Assembly: GCA_020809705.1 (NCBI GenBank)
Contig: CP085835.1
Coordinates: 2,976,001-3,040,000 of the forward strand
Reading direction: 5' to 3'
Length of the DNA stretch: 64,000 nucleotides
Source: Calonectria ilicicola
Taxonomy: Eukaryota > Ascomycota > Sordariomycetes > Hypocreales > Nectriaceae
Shown: positions 23,523 through 34,998 of the stretch, piece after piece
Layout: each line of letters starts with the position of its first letter
How positions within the stretch are numbered: the stretch's first letter is position 1
Position numbers and translations under genes: made by a program
The notes under the pieces: model-generated
What the model saw: the letters and a program-made list of their open reading frames with translations, nothing else
Database searches by the model: none
What the model was told of the DNA's origin: nothing

Positions 23523-26500
23523 TCAAGAAAATTGTAGCATCAGCAGCGCTGAGCTATTGCTAAGAAAGGCCTTGGGTCCCATTATTTCTATGTTTGTTCC
23601 TCGATGCTCAGATGGAAGCCAAAGGATGTTTTTGCCATCTTTGGTTATCCACATTTTATCCCTACTCAAACTATATCCAATTGAGGCGACGTTATCAATG
23701 TCCCCGTCTGCTCTAACCTGTATGCAAAATGTCCCCAAATTCGTGCGGAATTGGAGAGCATCGTTAGCGCAGTTGTCCAGAAAATGAGGCCTGGGAGTCT
23801 CAAATCTGCCTGCAATGTCCAGCTTCCAGACACGAATGCCGGTTTTGACATCCCAAATTTGAATATTTCCAAATGAAATTCCAATAATCCACCTGTTGCA
23901 AGCAGAAAATTGTAATTGTGGATATAGCATCGCAAGTGTAACAGCGTGAGTTTGTTCCTGCGTATCCAGGTTCCATATTTCGACAACACTTGATATTTTG
24001 TGGGAAGCCGCAAGCCATTTTGAATCTTGTGATATAGCCATGAGATGCAAGTGCTCTGTACAATCTAAAGTTAGACTGTTGGATAGAAAGATAGTGCTTC
24101 CGAAATGTATTTGAAAGATATGGATCTTTTGGTATGTGGTGGCTATTGCAAGGTAATGGCCATCCGGTGAGAAACTACAAGTTTCACCATACAGGTCGAG
24201 GTCTGGTATTTTCTTCTGTGTGTGCATGTCCCATATGCAAACCGATCCGGGAGGAGAGATGACAGCGAATAACCTGCTGGCTGGAGAGAATGTATACTGT
24301 GAAGGTATCGATGACAGTAGCAGATTATTGGAAGCCCAGTTTGTTGTGTTCCAAAATTTTAACCTATACGAGATACAAACAAACCACTTGCTGTCTGGTG
24401 AGAAAAAATGGTCATAATACCTACATTCAATGGTAATCACGTCGGTGTAGGAAAGGGTGTCTTTAATCTGTATGTTACCGGGTCGCGAATAGACAAGCCA
24501 CTGGCCGTTCGGGGAAAGCGTGATAGTTCTGATATCATTCTGGTGAAGCCCGATGCCCTGTGGAGTCAACATTGCTGCTAAGTCCCAAAATTTGATGGTT
24601 TTATCCGATGAGCTGGAAGCAAATAATTTCCAGTGCGAGGAAATAGCCAATGATTTTACCTCAGAGTTATGGCCAATGTGAGTTTTGATACATGTTCCTT
24701 GTTCATCCCAAATTTGAATGTTGCCAAAGTTGTCGCTCGATGCGAGATGCTCACTGTTGGGTAAAAAGATGACGTGCCTAGCAGGAGTTTTGATGGTTTT
24801 GACAAAAGCATCTTCTTCGTTGCTCAATGCTGTGTTCCAAAGATGTATTCTACCATCGGAACTGGACGCAGAAGCCAGAAGTGGTGGGTAGACTGTTGGA
24901 TGAAAGGAAACCGAGTCCACTTCAGAGTTGTGGCGTTCAAATACCCGGATGCAGTTGCCAGTGGCCACATCCCACAATTTGACTTTTTTGTCTGCCCCAC
25001 CCGACGCCAGCCGCAGACCGTCAGGAGAAAATGAAATTGAATTCACTGCCCACGACCAACCAATCTCGTCCAGGGTACCATGCACTACCTTCCACTTGCA
25101 ACAAGCTGTTGGCAGATCTCCCCACATCCGAATAGTTCCACTCTGCGAACATGATGCCAACAAGTTTTCAGCCGGCGAGAAGGCGACTTTAGCAATCTCA
25201 ACTTTGTCAGCTAAAGTCTCTTGGTTTTGTCTCCAGGATATTGTATCCCAGAGTAGGATTCCACCCTCTCTCAGGCTACCTGCAAGCCATTCCCCATCCA
25301 TTGAGAAAGCAAGCGACTCAACAGTGTTTTTCAAGTGAATTGATTGAATACATTCACCGGAGGAAACGTCCCATATCTTCACCGTCCCATCATCAGAAGC
25401 AGAGGCAAGCTGCTCTCCATCGGGCGCAAAAGCAATTGAGTTTATTCCACTGGTGTGGCCTTCCAAAGTTTGAATGCAAGAACTCCAGTTTTCATGCATC
25501 TCTGACTTCACACTGACCCAATCTGGAATTTCTGACTCATACAATAGCCTTACCAGACTCTGAGTAGGAGAAAAAACAAGTGCTGATGCGTAAACTTGCA
25601 GTGGCGCCATCTGAATCATTTGACCCCATGAAAGGATAAAGCGCCTTGCATCTTCAATAAGCTCTTTGACTTGTTTGGGGGCCATAATCTGTCAATTCAC
25701 GGTCAGCTATATACGTCATTGAATTCAATATATCCATCTATACTCGCCATAATTTTGTTTAGATTGTGCATTGCCTTCACCCCCCCTGGAACCTTTCTTT
25801 GTAAGCTAAGGGCTTCGAGCCAGTTCAAAAACTTCTTTTCCAGGAAGTTTTCAATGCGCCGAACGTCCGAGTCATCCGTTAATTTTTTGGCCTGCTGGAG
25901 GTGGTGTACCCAAAAAACAGTAGAATATCGCAGGTAGGGTAGCTCTTCTTCTGTTGGGATAGGAGCCTCATCTATCGAGACTCCGGGAGACTGCAGTTCA
26001 CAAGGATTTCGCTTGAGTCTCATTAAAATGTCCAATGATCGCCGGAACATAATATGATGCTGAGAAGAAATCTTACTGGGGCAAATTGCACCACGCTCGG
26101 TTTGGAGGAAATCCTGTGCTGACTTGTGAATGATGGACACAGTTCCATCACAAACTGATAAAAAGGAGCCACACCAGGTGACCATTTTCTCCATGGTTTG
26201 GATACCCACCGGATTTGTTCCTGGTCCCCCAAAGAGAGCGCAAAGTTCGTCAAGCTGGAGTGGTCGATAAGCCGTGCATAGAATCGAAAGCAATTGTAAA
26301 CTCTGTTCGGGTCTTTTACGTCCAAGGCCCATGATTTGCTTCATGATTCGATCATAAACGCCCCTCAAATCAGTTGGCATCTCTTGAAGAATTTCCATCA
26401 CTTCCTCACTGATCGCATCCTCTAGTTGTTGCATGACCAACGAGACCCATAAAAAAGTCCCGTTTGCATGGTTTTGCATGTAATCCTGAACTTGGAATCT

Positions 26501-27422
26501 AAGGTCTTCGTCGGTCTCCATTAGAGAGGATTCACACAGCATTGTCTCAATATATGCGTTTACAGCGTTTGACAAAGAGTCCCGGGTTTGGTCCAAATCG
26601 AGAGTCAGACCCATACCTAGTTGTCCACTGCTGAGCTTTTGTTCAATAACATGTACTCTTCTGCTGGAGATAATCCATTTAACTGTTGGGGATAACGAAA
26701 AGCTGTTGATAAGATCGAGGAGAAGTGACAAGTCCTCATCGCATTCATCGAGTGCATCGATAAGTATCACAGATTTGTCCAAATTTGGATCCTCAAGGAT
26801 ACTTTCAAAGATTTTCCGCATGGCCCACCATGCACTTACGTCCTTTGAATTCTTCTTCGAAACCTGATTCCAATACTTTTTCACGTGAGTCAAGAGTGAT
26901 CCTTGCTGCTTGACAAGCATATATAGGATTCCGCGCAGCACAGATCCAGCCCTTTTGCGACCATCTGTGGAATGTTGACAGAAGAAGTATGCCAACTGTT
27001 TGGCGCCACCTGTGAGCTCGTTGATCAGCCCGCAAATAAGTTTTGTTTTGCCTTTCCCGGGGCCACCTTTGATCCACAGAATTTGATTCTGCTCGCTGTC
27101 CATCCATTTTCGATAATATTCATTGTCCAAAATCCAGCAATAAGCTTCCTTTAATAGGCCATCGTTTAACTTCTGAATACGATCTTTGTCTAGCTCCGGG
27201 TCGACGAGTCCTAGGCTGGCAAGGCAATCGTCTTCTGCCTGATTGAAGTTGGTTGTATTTCCGATATGAATGGTTGCATTCCCTTGGGCATGAATCGGCC
27301 CAGCAGAGTTTGATATGGTTCTGGGACCTTTGTTAGCCTTGGAACACGACTCTGTAAACCAAGTACAGTGGCCCCGTTAATGCTCACCCGTCTGCAATCG
27401 GACTCGGGGTGAGATTGCTCAT
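23523..27422 (-). CDS. NACHT-WD40 NLR (STAND) protein, HET-D/E class
   Basis: The model has three exons (27422-27388, 27320-25748, 25688-23523), 1257 residues. The first intron is a normal GT-AG with CTAAC branch. The second is inferred: it needs a GC donor (GCGAGT at 25747), otherwise a stop at 25703-25705 ends a 550-residue NACHT protein and a separate 720-residue WD40 frame begins 18 bp later. Domains: a very short N-terminus (about 40 residues, Gly/Asn/Thr-rich); the conserved pre-NACHT segment (RIQKLNDGLLKEAY, WILDN); Walker A GGPGKGKT (97-104); Walker B ILIDALDECDE (about 197-207); and, from about residue 610, some 12 WD40-like blades, the later ones degenerate. Such proteins sense ligands through the repeats and trigger incompatibility or immune-like cell death. 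No large effector domain (HET, HeLo, lipase) is fused, so a separate effector may be used. Confidence 0.82.
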
Positions 27423-28116
27423 CTTTACCGTTGGTAGTTGGAGTTGCCGGGTGGAGGTCAGAATTGCTACTCCTAGAGAACTGTGCTCGCCGGAGATGAT
27501 GGAAATAGTTGGGTCGGGAAGCGAGCGGGGGAGCCTCGTCGGGTTAATAGCATATTCGACGAGAAGATTGCTTTGTCATAAGGGCAACTCCTAGAAGTTA
27601 TTGGCCAAAATATGTGTATTTGAAAGCTAAACATGCATGTACGTAAGCACTTGGTCGGGGTCCGATAAACTAAGTGGTTGGTTGCAGAGCCTATGTTCAA
27701 TGATTGGGGAGGATTGGGGAAATGTGCCACCAAATTTGCATCTGGGCAGCGTTGGGCACAAGCAGTGAAACAAACAAAAACCATTTTCAGGGATAAATTA
27801 TGTGCAATTCGCGAGAATATCTGGCGATATAATCCTTAATGAATGGTGTCTTTGAAGAAAAACAACATTCAAGGCATCAATTCACATGCCAAGATAAGAT
27901 GCAGCCTGAGACACGGACGGAAGTCTGATTGGCTTGGTATTGGCTTAGTCATCAGGCACCGCCACATAATTCGGCTGAAGGGGCGATCAACGATTCTCCT
28001 CCTTACTCCACGCGTCGCCATCTCCGTCCTGCATCTACGTCATCTTGCATCTCGTTTTTTTGCATCATCCTATTTTTATGACTTTAGCTAAGCCAGTTAA
28101 TGTGTTAATTATCATC
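27423..28116. promoter_or_regulatory. Divergent spacer between the NLR and the acidic-protein gene
   Basis: About 0.7 kb with no supported gene. It must carry the promoters of both outward-facing genes. No clear element was recognised. Confidence 0.4.
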
Positions 28117-29214
28117 ATGGACGACTTCGACGAAGAGTTCATAGACGGCTTTGAGGAAGGCATTGAGGAAGAGGAGGAATATGAGGACGAAGATGACGAC
28201 GAGTATGACGATGAAGATGTTGAGGATGATGAGGATGAATACGAAGACGGCGAAGAAGAAGAGGAAGAGGAATACGAAGAAGAAGATGGCGAGGACGAAT
28301 TGAACGATTACGCTCGGTATGGCTGGTTCCCATTCGACATCTTCGTCATGGTAAGTCGCCGCGTCTAAGCGAGAAGGGTCCACCACTAACTGAGGTGGAA
28401 TAAAGGAGAAGTGGGACTATTCACGGCCCCGAGAGCTAGACTGTCAGCAATGGCACGCTCTTGTGACAGAGTTCTTGTCCCTCGACCCAGAGCAGCGCAA
28501 GGTATGTGCATATGATCGAATCCAGTTGCTTAGAAATCTCTTTGCTCACCAATAATTCAGCATTACCACGAGATGAGCTCCAACGCTAGGGAAAAGAAGG
28601 CACCTAACCAGCCCCTAATGCTGCAGAAAATTGCACGCGTCTTGGAACCCCACCAAACTATTCCGGAACGCAACATGACCTGTCGAGCCAGCATCGCTAA
28701 CCCGATTTGGGTCCGGACATGTTTTGAACCCACCCTTGACGAAAAGTATTGCCAGCTGCGAGGCGAATGTGACGTTGGTGACTTGTCATGCGAAGAAGAC
28801 ATGGCGCTTGAGGACTCTGATATATACGATGCAGGCCCAGAGTATGGAAGAGATTCTACAGTAAATATGTTGATGAGTCGAATGCCCTCTCTCGGGAGCA
28901 TGTTCAGTAGTCTTCCTGATGACCGCGCGACAGAGACGAAATCTGATGACGAGAGAGAACTGGCATCTTTGGCAACTCGTACGCTGGTGTTTGTAGCAGA
29001 CAAAAAAGCCATACAAGACGGTCTTGTCCAAAGTCTTTGGCTTGATTCATATGGCAAATGTGTTTGGGATTTCAGAATTAAGCCTAATGAAATGATTGAA
29101 CTCGTTGGCAAGTTAAAAGAAGGACAACTTCTGCCAGAGTTAGTCCGGGAGGGATGGTTCTGTTCTACTTCGGAGCTTGAGAACAGCAGCTTTAAAATTC
29201 GTGCTCGTCTATAA
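28117..29214 (+). CDS. Unknown protein with a very acidic N-terminus
   Basis: Three exons (28117-28350, about 28406-28501, 28561-29214) give 327 residues. Both introns have canonical donors (GTAAGT, GTATGT) and keep the frame. Residues about 4-65 are nearly all Glu, Asp and Tyr, followed by a YGWFPFD segment. The rest is a soluble, mixed-charge region with no signal peptide, membrane segment or motif I can name. A short central part has several Cys (about 140-170). I do not recognise the family. The acidic run may be a binding surface for basic partners such as histones, but that is only a guess. The gene diverges from the NLR and is convergent with the P450 pseudogene. Confidence 0.65.
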
Positions 29215-29323
29215 TCGACGGGCTTATACAATCTATAGACATTTAATACATTTCCCTGGACCCACCAATTTCTTTACGAATTTTCCTGTGTTTTGGGGCT
29301 ATATCGCGAGGTTGGTTATGGGT

Positions 29324-31040
29324 TCACAAGTCAAACTTGAACTCGGCGCTTTGCCAGCCCTCCCTCCTCTTGAGACGAATCCCCAATCCCTTGCCCTGTC
29401 GTGCAGGCTTAGAGACTGCATCAATCAGCGATCGTCCCACCCAGTCTGGTATGTGCCACTCTCCATTGAGCGGCTCGACATCAAAGCCAAGCAAAATGGC
29501 GGACATGACGGCCATTATTTCGGTGTAGGCAAAATTCCGCCCAGGACAGAAATGCAAACCACCACCGAATGGTAGAAACGCCACCCTGGTATCCTTTTGC
29601 TTTCCTGATTGCTCATCAACGTTTCGTTTCCCGAAATTTATGAACCGATCAGGATCAAATTAATCAACATTAGGCCCCCAAACATCCTCAACGGTATGCG
29701 AAGCAGCTATTGACATTTGCACAACAACGTCCTTCTTGAGCAAATACGAGTTCCCTTTCCCATCGCTGAGGATTGTATCTTCCAAGACGGTCCGCGTGCT
29801 CACTTGATGGTTTGCCAAGCGCAAAGTCTCCCTGTAGCAGCTCATCAAGAGTGGAGCCTGCTCCTCCAAAGCCTCCAGTGTGATCGTGACATCATCGCCA
29901 TCCCGCGTTGCCAGCATCTCAACTTGTTCTCGTAGGCGTGTCACCAATTCTGTATCCGAGAAAATAAAGCAAAACATCTAAAACAGGGATGGGATGGTAT
30001 TGACCATGGCGGTATATGGCATTAGAATCTCGATTTTTCCAATCTCCGGAAATACCGTTATTACGCAGGTGTTGGGCGCGAGAGTGGACGAACGCTGAAG
30101 CAGAAACATGGGCATCATGCTCCGCCGAGTAGTATCGACTCAGTGCCTCTGAGAGGGCGGCCCGAGCACGATGACCAGTTGGCGAAATGATGGAGGGGAG
30201 GATATTGGGAACAAGCTTTGTTATATTGGATTCAAATGTCCTAGGGAACGTGTGAGCAGAATTTAAGCATGAAACATACTCATTACGTACCACAAGGTCT
30301 CCTCTAAATGAGGATCTTTAGCAAAGGGGTCTTCATTGCCATACAATGCCTTCGTTGTTGGCAGCGTCATAGTGCGTCGGAGCCATAGCCACAAACTTGG
30401 CATCTCCTCGGATCCAATATTACTCAAATCAGCGGCAAGCTGCTCGAGAGCCACTTGATTAATGCGTTGCAGGTTTGCACCAGCAAGAGATTGCGGAATC
30501 AGATTTTGCATCATGTGCTCGATGAGTTCATTAGGTGACTCGCACACGATCTTGTTCGACTCATCGCTCATCTGGGTAACACTTTGCGATGCTGCAATGA
30601 TCTGGGGCGTAGTAGAAAGGTTCTTGTTGCGAAGACCAGCGGTGATGAGGGCGGGATCCCAAATGGCATACATTTTACCGGTTAGCATTGGGAGAGTGAC
30701 TATTGGCTGGCGAGTTTTACGACTTGGACCTGTTAGCAGAGCGAAGGCGCGCTTTTTAGGGTCATGCATACCGTAACATAAGATGGTACGTCGATTGGTA
30801 CCACATGAGCCCAACGATGTGCCCGATGAATGGGACCGTAGGCCTGACGAGGGGCGGTTCCTGAGCATCCAAGGAAGGGGTCAAGACCCGAGCAAGAATG
30901 ACAATGAACAAAATAAAAACAGCAATAGCCATGAGAATATTCGCTGAGAAATTCATTTTTTCGACCAAAACAGTGACGAGGCCACCGACTGGCTGGCCTT
31001 TGGTCATGCCTTCGACGGCAGTCGCTTCTGATGAAGTCAT
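29324..31040 (-). pseudogene. Cytochrome P450 pseudogene (two stops and one frameshift)
   Basis: A nearly complete P450 is readable from the ATG at 31040. A membrane anchor at about residues 30-50 precedes the PFIGHIVGL proline region, and two spliceable introns follow (30771-30723, 30290-30241). Then come the helix-K ETLR motif and the heme loop FGGGLHFCPGR with its Cys. The pattern resembles the fungal P450s related to animal CYP7/CYP8. Three lesions break it. The frame shifts by one near 30046-30050. A TAG at 29980-29978 stands where a Trp is expected. A TAA at 29662-29660 lies in the WGPNVD-stop-FDPDRF segment. No alternative intron removes them in frame. The rest is well preserved, so the loss is recent or due to assembly error. 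If real, no functional enzyme is made. Confidence 0.8.
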
Positions 31041-31413
31041 TGTACCAGTACCAAGCAAATAAGAAAATATCTTTCAATCTAGCAAGTCCCTTCAAGGTCT
31101 TGTTTGTTCTATGTAGAAGTTGAATTGACAAAGAGGACGCTCTGGGGAACTTGAGTGACGGTGAGGGAGCTTAAGCCACCCGTGAGATTTTAGTTAGTGT
31201 CCTGTTTCACCTCAAAGTTTGATGATATCATAATGAGGCAGATTGAGTAACACAATGAGGAGCCGTGGGCCCTGATTTTTGGACGAATAATAGGAAGCGC
31301 TACGATGGAGATGCATAACTCTAGGAGCATTCATGATGAAATCTTTGTACATTTATCCAGGGAGCTTTCTTGGAGTAGCTCCTCCAAGGTACAAAAGTTT
31401 AATACAATGATGT
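31041..31413. other. Spacer upstream of the P450 pseudogene
   Basis: Presumed former promoter of the P450 pseudogene. No coding sequence or motif was recognised. Confidence 0.35.
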
Positions 31414-32310
31414 CAGAAATGCAAGGGTTTATTTGGCTCAACAGCTGACTTGGCCACATTTGCCAGTACCTCTCCATCAAAGTCAAGAAAATTGTGCTTA
31501 AATTCGTCGTGATCTTCGATTGTATCCGTAGGAATGGACAGGGCGCGTGAAGCAATTGGCCCAATCACTGGGATGAGATCGAGGCCGGTCTCAATGATGG
31601 TTTTGGACAGCTGCGTAATGCAACTCTGGGTTTCTTCTTCATATTCAAAGGACTGTCATGTGAGATTCACTACGAACTGTGTGGATATCACACTCACGAA
31701 ATCCAGGTGATGAAACTCGCGCCCTGTCAATACCTTCACACCGCTCTGGAAAGAGTCAATGATTTCATAGTCATGATTCTTGATGAACGTGTTTTTCGGT
31801 TCTTTGGGTTAGAAAACCCCCATATCGTTGTTTCGCATCTGTCTCGGGATTATGACAAGATTATAGACTTCTCGTTTATCAATCTCGAGTGTTGTCTTGA
31901 GCTGATAACCAAGACCCATCCTGTTAATGTAGATATCATCATCTTTTCTTGGTGATTTGATCTTACAATGGTCATTTATCGTCACACTCCCCTTGTCAAA
32001 GGGATTTTTCGAGCCATTTTCTGAAAACATGACTTTGAAATCCCTCAGGTAATATCTTTGCTCCTGCCTCTGGTTGCATAGAGCTAGCGAAACCGCTTGC
32101 CTAATTAGTCACCATCATGAGAATGATTGTACACATACTCGGTGAGCATGTGATGAGAAAAGTCCACCAAGCTTTCTGAGTCAAATATTATTCTCTCTGG
32201 GGGCATTTGCATTAGGCACGCGAAGGGTGGAGCGCTTGAAGAAGACTTCACCTTCGGGGTAGGGCAGAGTCATGATGAGAGGGTTCAGATTGACATCGAA
32301 AGCAAGTATA
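31414..32310 (-). pseudogene. Unidentified coding debris
   Basis: Several minus-strand stretches have protein-like composition but no start and no common frame. One reads from about 32305 with TLPYPEGEVFF and FKRSTLRVP. One lies near 32030-31812 and contains RMGLGYQLKTTLEID. A 75-codon frame ends at 31414 and contains a hydrophobic Gly/Pro/Ile segment, LDLIPVIGPIAS. Stops and shifts separate them. The order and spacing suggest one decayed gene of about 0.9 kb, possibly with introns. I cannot name the family. Confidence 0.3.
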
Positions 32311-33512
32311 ATCTGGAGTTATTGTGGTGGAGGGAAAATTTCTAGACAGCTCCCTTTTTGACGAAGACACAATATATTGACGTCAGGTACTGCGGTCATT
32401 AGCATTCATATAAATAGTTTTGTTGCTCCAACTTCATAATTGTGGTATGCAATCTGAACCGCTCCTTACCAATGATTTACACCACTGTAAGTAGTACTAA
32501 TGTACAGATGTCCGGAGTACGGACGAGACATTCCTTGATCCAGCTTGGAAAAAGCAAAAAAGAAATTCCCGCCACCCCATTTCCATCACGAGACTCCGCG
32601 TGGCTTTGATTGATTGGATGATTAAGGTCGTTAGCTTCACAGCGGGTCTCGATTTGGACGAACGCGGTAAAGCGCGGCCGACACCTACTGATCGGAACAA
32701 CAAGAACTTGGACTTTTGTTGAGGTCAAACTGCCACATGCCGTGGTCGCCATGTGGGGGTAGGGCCTTGGAGAGATATACCAAGCCCAATCTTGTATTTG
32801 ATCGGCATGCTATGGTGCAGTTGTGAGATACGGAAGCATGCTGACCCTCTCTCTCCTCCTAACAGGTTAGCTCGCGCGGTGGACGAGGTTGGGACTTTCC
32901 CCTTTACTTAGTTTTGGATTAAAAAGGCGAAGATTTCAACATAAACCCAGCTAAACTCAGGCTTGGCAAACTAAGATGCGGTTCATTTAGTATACCTCTC
33001 GTTTGGCCCATGTCATTTTGGCTTCCACGTGCTGACCTCTAACTCGTATCCCATCTATTCCACCTTCGTCCCCGCGGGAATCGAATACGAGGCAACCCTC
33101 AGTATATAGTTTTCCAACAACAGGAATGCTAGTAAACAATCGAGGGTTGCAGTGGTCATTAAAGAAAATAGCGCCGGCAATGACATGTTTTGAATCACAA
33201 CCCTATTCGTGAGGTATACTCGCTGTTCTTGCTGCAGGAAATAGCGATTGTCAGTTTGTGTAGGAATTTTTTGGCAGTTTTTGTATACTACGCTCCCTGG
33301 GGAGAGGGTCGGACTGGGCCACCCAAGCATCACCATCATGATCACCAAAGGAAATGATGGACCAGCAGCTACCTTGGGGCTTTCAACCAATTAAGATGGA
33401 AATGCCAACTCAAGGTGGCTCACATTCTCTCTCCGACCCAACACAAAATCGTAGATGTTACCGTGCCACCGAATCCCGATTCTCCGAGACATGGGCAAAA
33501 AAGAAATCCAAT
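32311..33512. other. Non-coding spacer before tRNA-Thr
   Basis: About 1.2 kb without a supported gene. The short frames at 32477-32752 and 33055-33390 lack any recognisable pattern. Confidence 0.4.
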
Positions 33513-33584
33513 TGCCCCCACACCGGATTGAACGATGGACCTTTGCATTACAAGTGCAACGCTCTACCACTGAGCTATAAGGGC
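33513..33584 (-). tRNA. tRNA-Thr (anticodon UGU), no intron
   Basis: Seventy-two nt fold as a full cloverleaf on the minus strand. The acceptor stem is GCCCUUA with UGGGGGC (two G-U pairs) and the discriminator is A. The D-arm is GCUC...GAGC, and the anticodon stem UUGCA/UGCAA carries the loop CUUGUAA. The T-arm CAUCG/CGGUG carries the loop UUCAAUC. The anticodon UGU (33552-33550) reads ACA threonine codons. A and B box sequences are intact. Confidence 0.93.
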
Positions 33585-34998
33585 AATGCCATAACTGCTT
33601 GTGCACCGCCGCCTCGCCAAAGACCCTATGACCTAAGCCATTAGGGCGTTTTCACGAGTATCCCGACAGGGAGTGCAACTATGAATATGTAGTTTATCAC
33701 AGGCACCTCAGTTTGTATCAATACCCAACATTTTGCCTCAATATAATAGTCACTTGCAAAATTAACGACGGTGACGTTACCTATCACTTTGGCTCTAGCA
33801 GGGATTGCCTATTACAGAAGCAATGATAATATTGGAACACTTGGAGCGGTTGGCGGGTTAGGAGAAGCAAGCTTTGCTTACTTAGAGAGCAAGATTCTAT
33901 TTTGCACCACCCAGTAAATATGATGCATTTGACCTATTTAGTCCAAGGAATGTGATAAAATGAACTCCCCGCGTGCACTGGCAGGAAGGCGTTGTCACAC
34001 ATAAATCCAAGTTCCTCTGCTCCGCAAGAGTCGGGGTAAAGGCCATGTGACGGCGTTGTCAGTTTATGACATGTATTTAGCTTTATCGTATAAGACAATG
34101 ATAGATTTTGGATCCAATATTTTCAATGTCCGAACGCTCGTCACAGCTGGAATGTTGAAGTCAAAGTGCCGGACTTTCGGACCTTTCTGTGAAGATCCGG
34201 CCCATATCCCCACCAACTTCAAAGCGCGGCAATTTGGAGTCCAGTGCACCAAATACCGCAATGCCCGATCAGGAAAGAAAGCGATATAAGCTCATGCCAA
34301 GTACGTAATATTAACCCCAAAAGAGTATGACATGCCCTAAAGGGTCTATTTCTAGAAATTGAAGCGAATCCACAGCAGATCAGGGTATTCGATCGGGAAG
34401 GTCCGATCGAGAATGATACATGGTGCGAGCCGTCGATGTTTTGGTTAAAGTACACAAATAGAGCCTCAAATTAATATTTAAAGCAAGGTGATTTGGGGTT
34501 TCTTGATCTCAACAACCATGTTAATTCATCATCATATGTCGAAACCTCGAACTTGCGGGGCCACCAAGTAACCGTTCCACTATAAGAACTAAAGAGCTCC
34601 ATCCAATAAACAGTCATGCGAGTGCATGCTCCCTCGAGTAAATAATGCATCTCAAAAAAACTATTGAAGTTAAAGTCAGTACCTAACTCTAAAGGTTTGA
34701 ATGTTGAGAATAAATATTGTACATGACAAGCGTAGTGTTGCCAAGTGTAGTTGGTGGAGTATCCAGGCTATGCGTCCGCCCTGAACGTTAAGGCTATACG
34801 AATGGAGAAGTGAGAAGGGATACGGCATCCAATTCTTGGCTTTGTCCGCGCAAGTGACGTCTGTGGAAAGAAGAGACATTCAGAAGAGAATAAATACCTC
34901 CCAAGTCTCACTATTGTTCTTTCCAAAAAGCACCAAACCAACACAATTCAGTCATCACATCATCACTACTTTCTTTTCTCCAGCTATATTCTTCCACG
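33585..34998. other. Non-coding spacer between tRNA-Thr and the oxidase pseudogene
   Basis: About 1.4 kb with no gene I can support. The final 150 bp is pyrimidine-rich and resembles a former fungal promoter and leader for the oxidase. Confidence 0.4.

Noticed and set aside
27352..27387. A 36-nt intron in the NLR 5' end (GTGAGC...TTTACAG)
   Set aside because: It is too short and breaks the frame; the 67-nt version ending at 27321 keeps the frame and has a well-placed CTAAC branch.
29978..30053. A GTATTT...TTTTAG intron that would remove the P450 frameshift and TAG
   Set aside because: It leaves the exons out of frame by one and would delete the conserved I-helix region.
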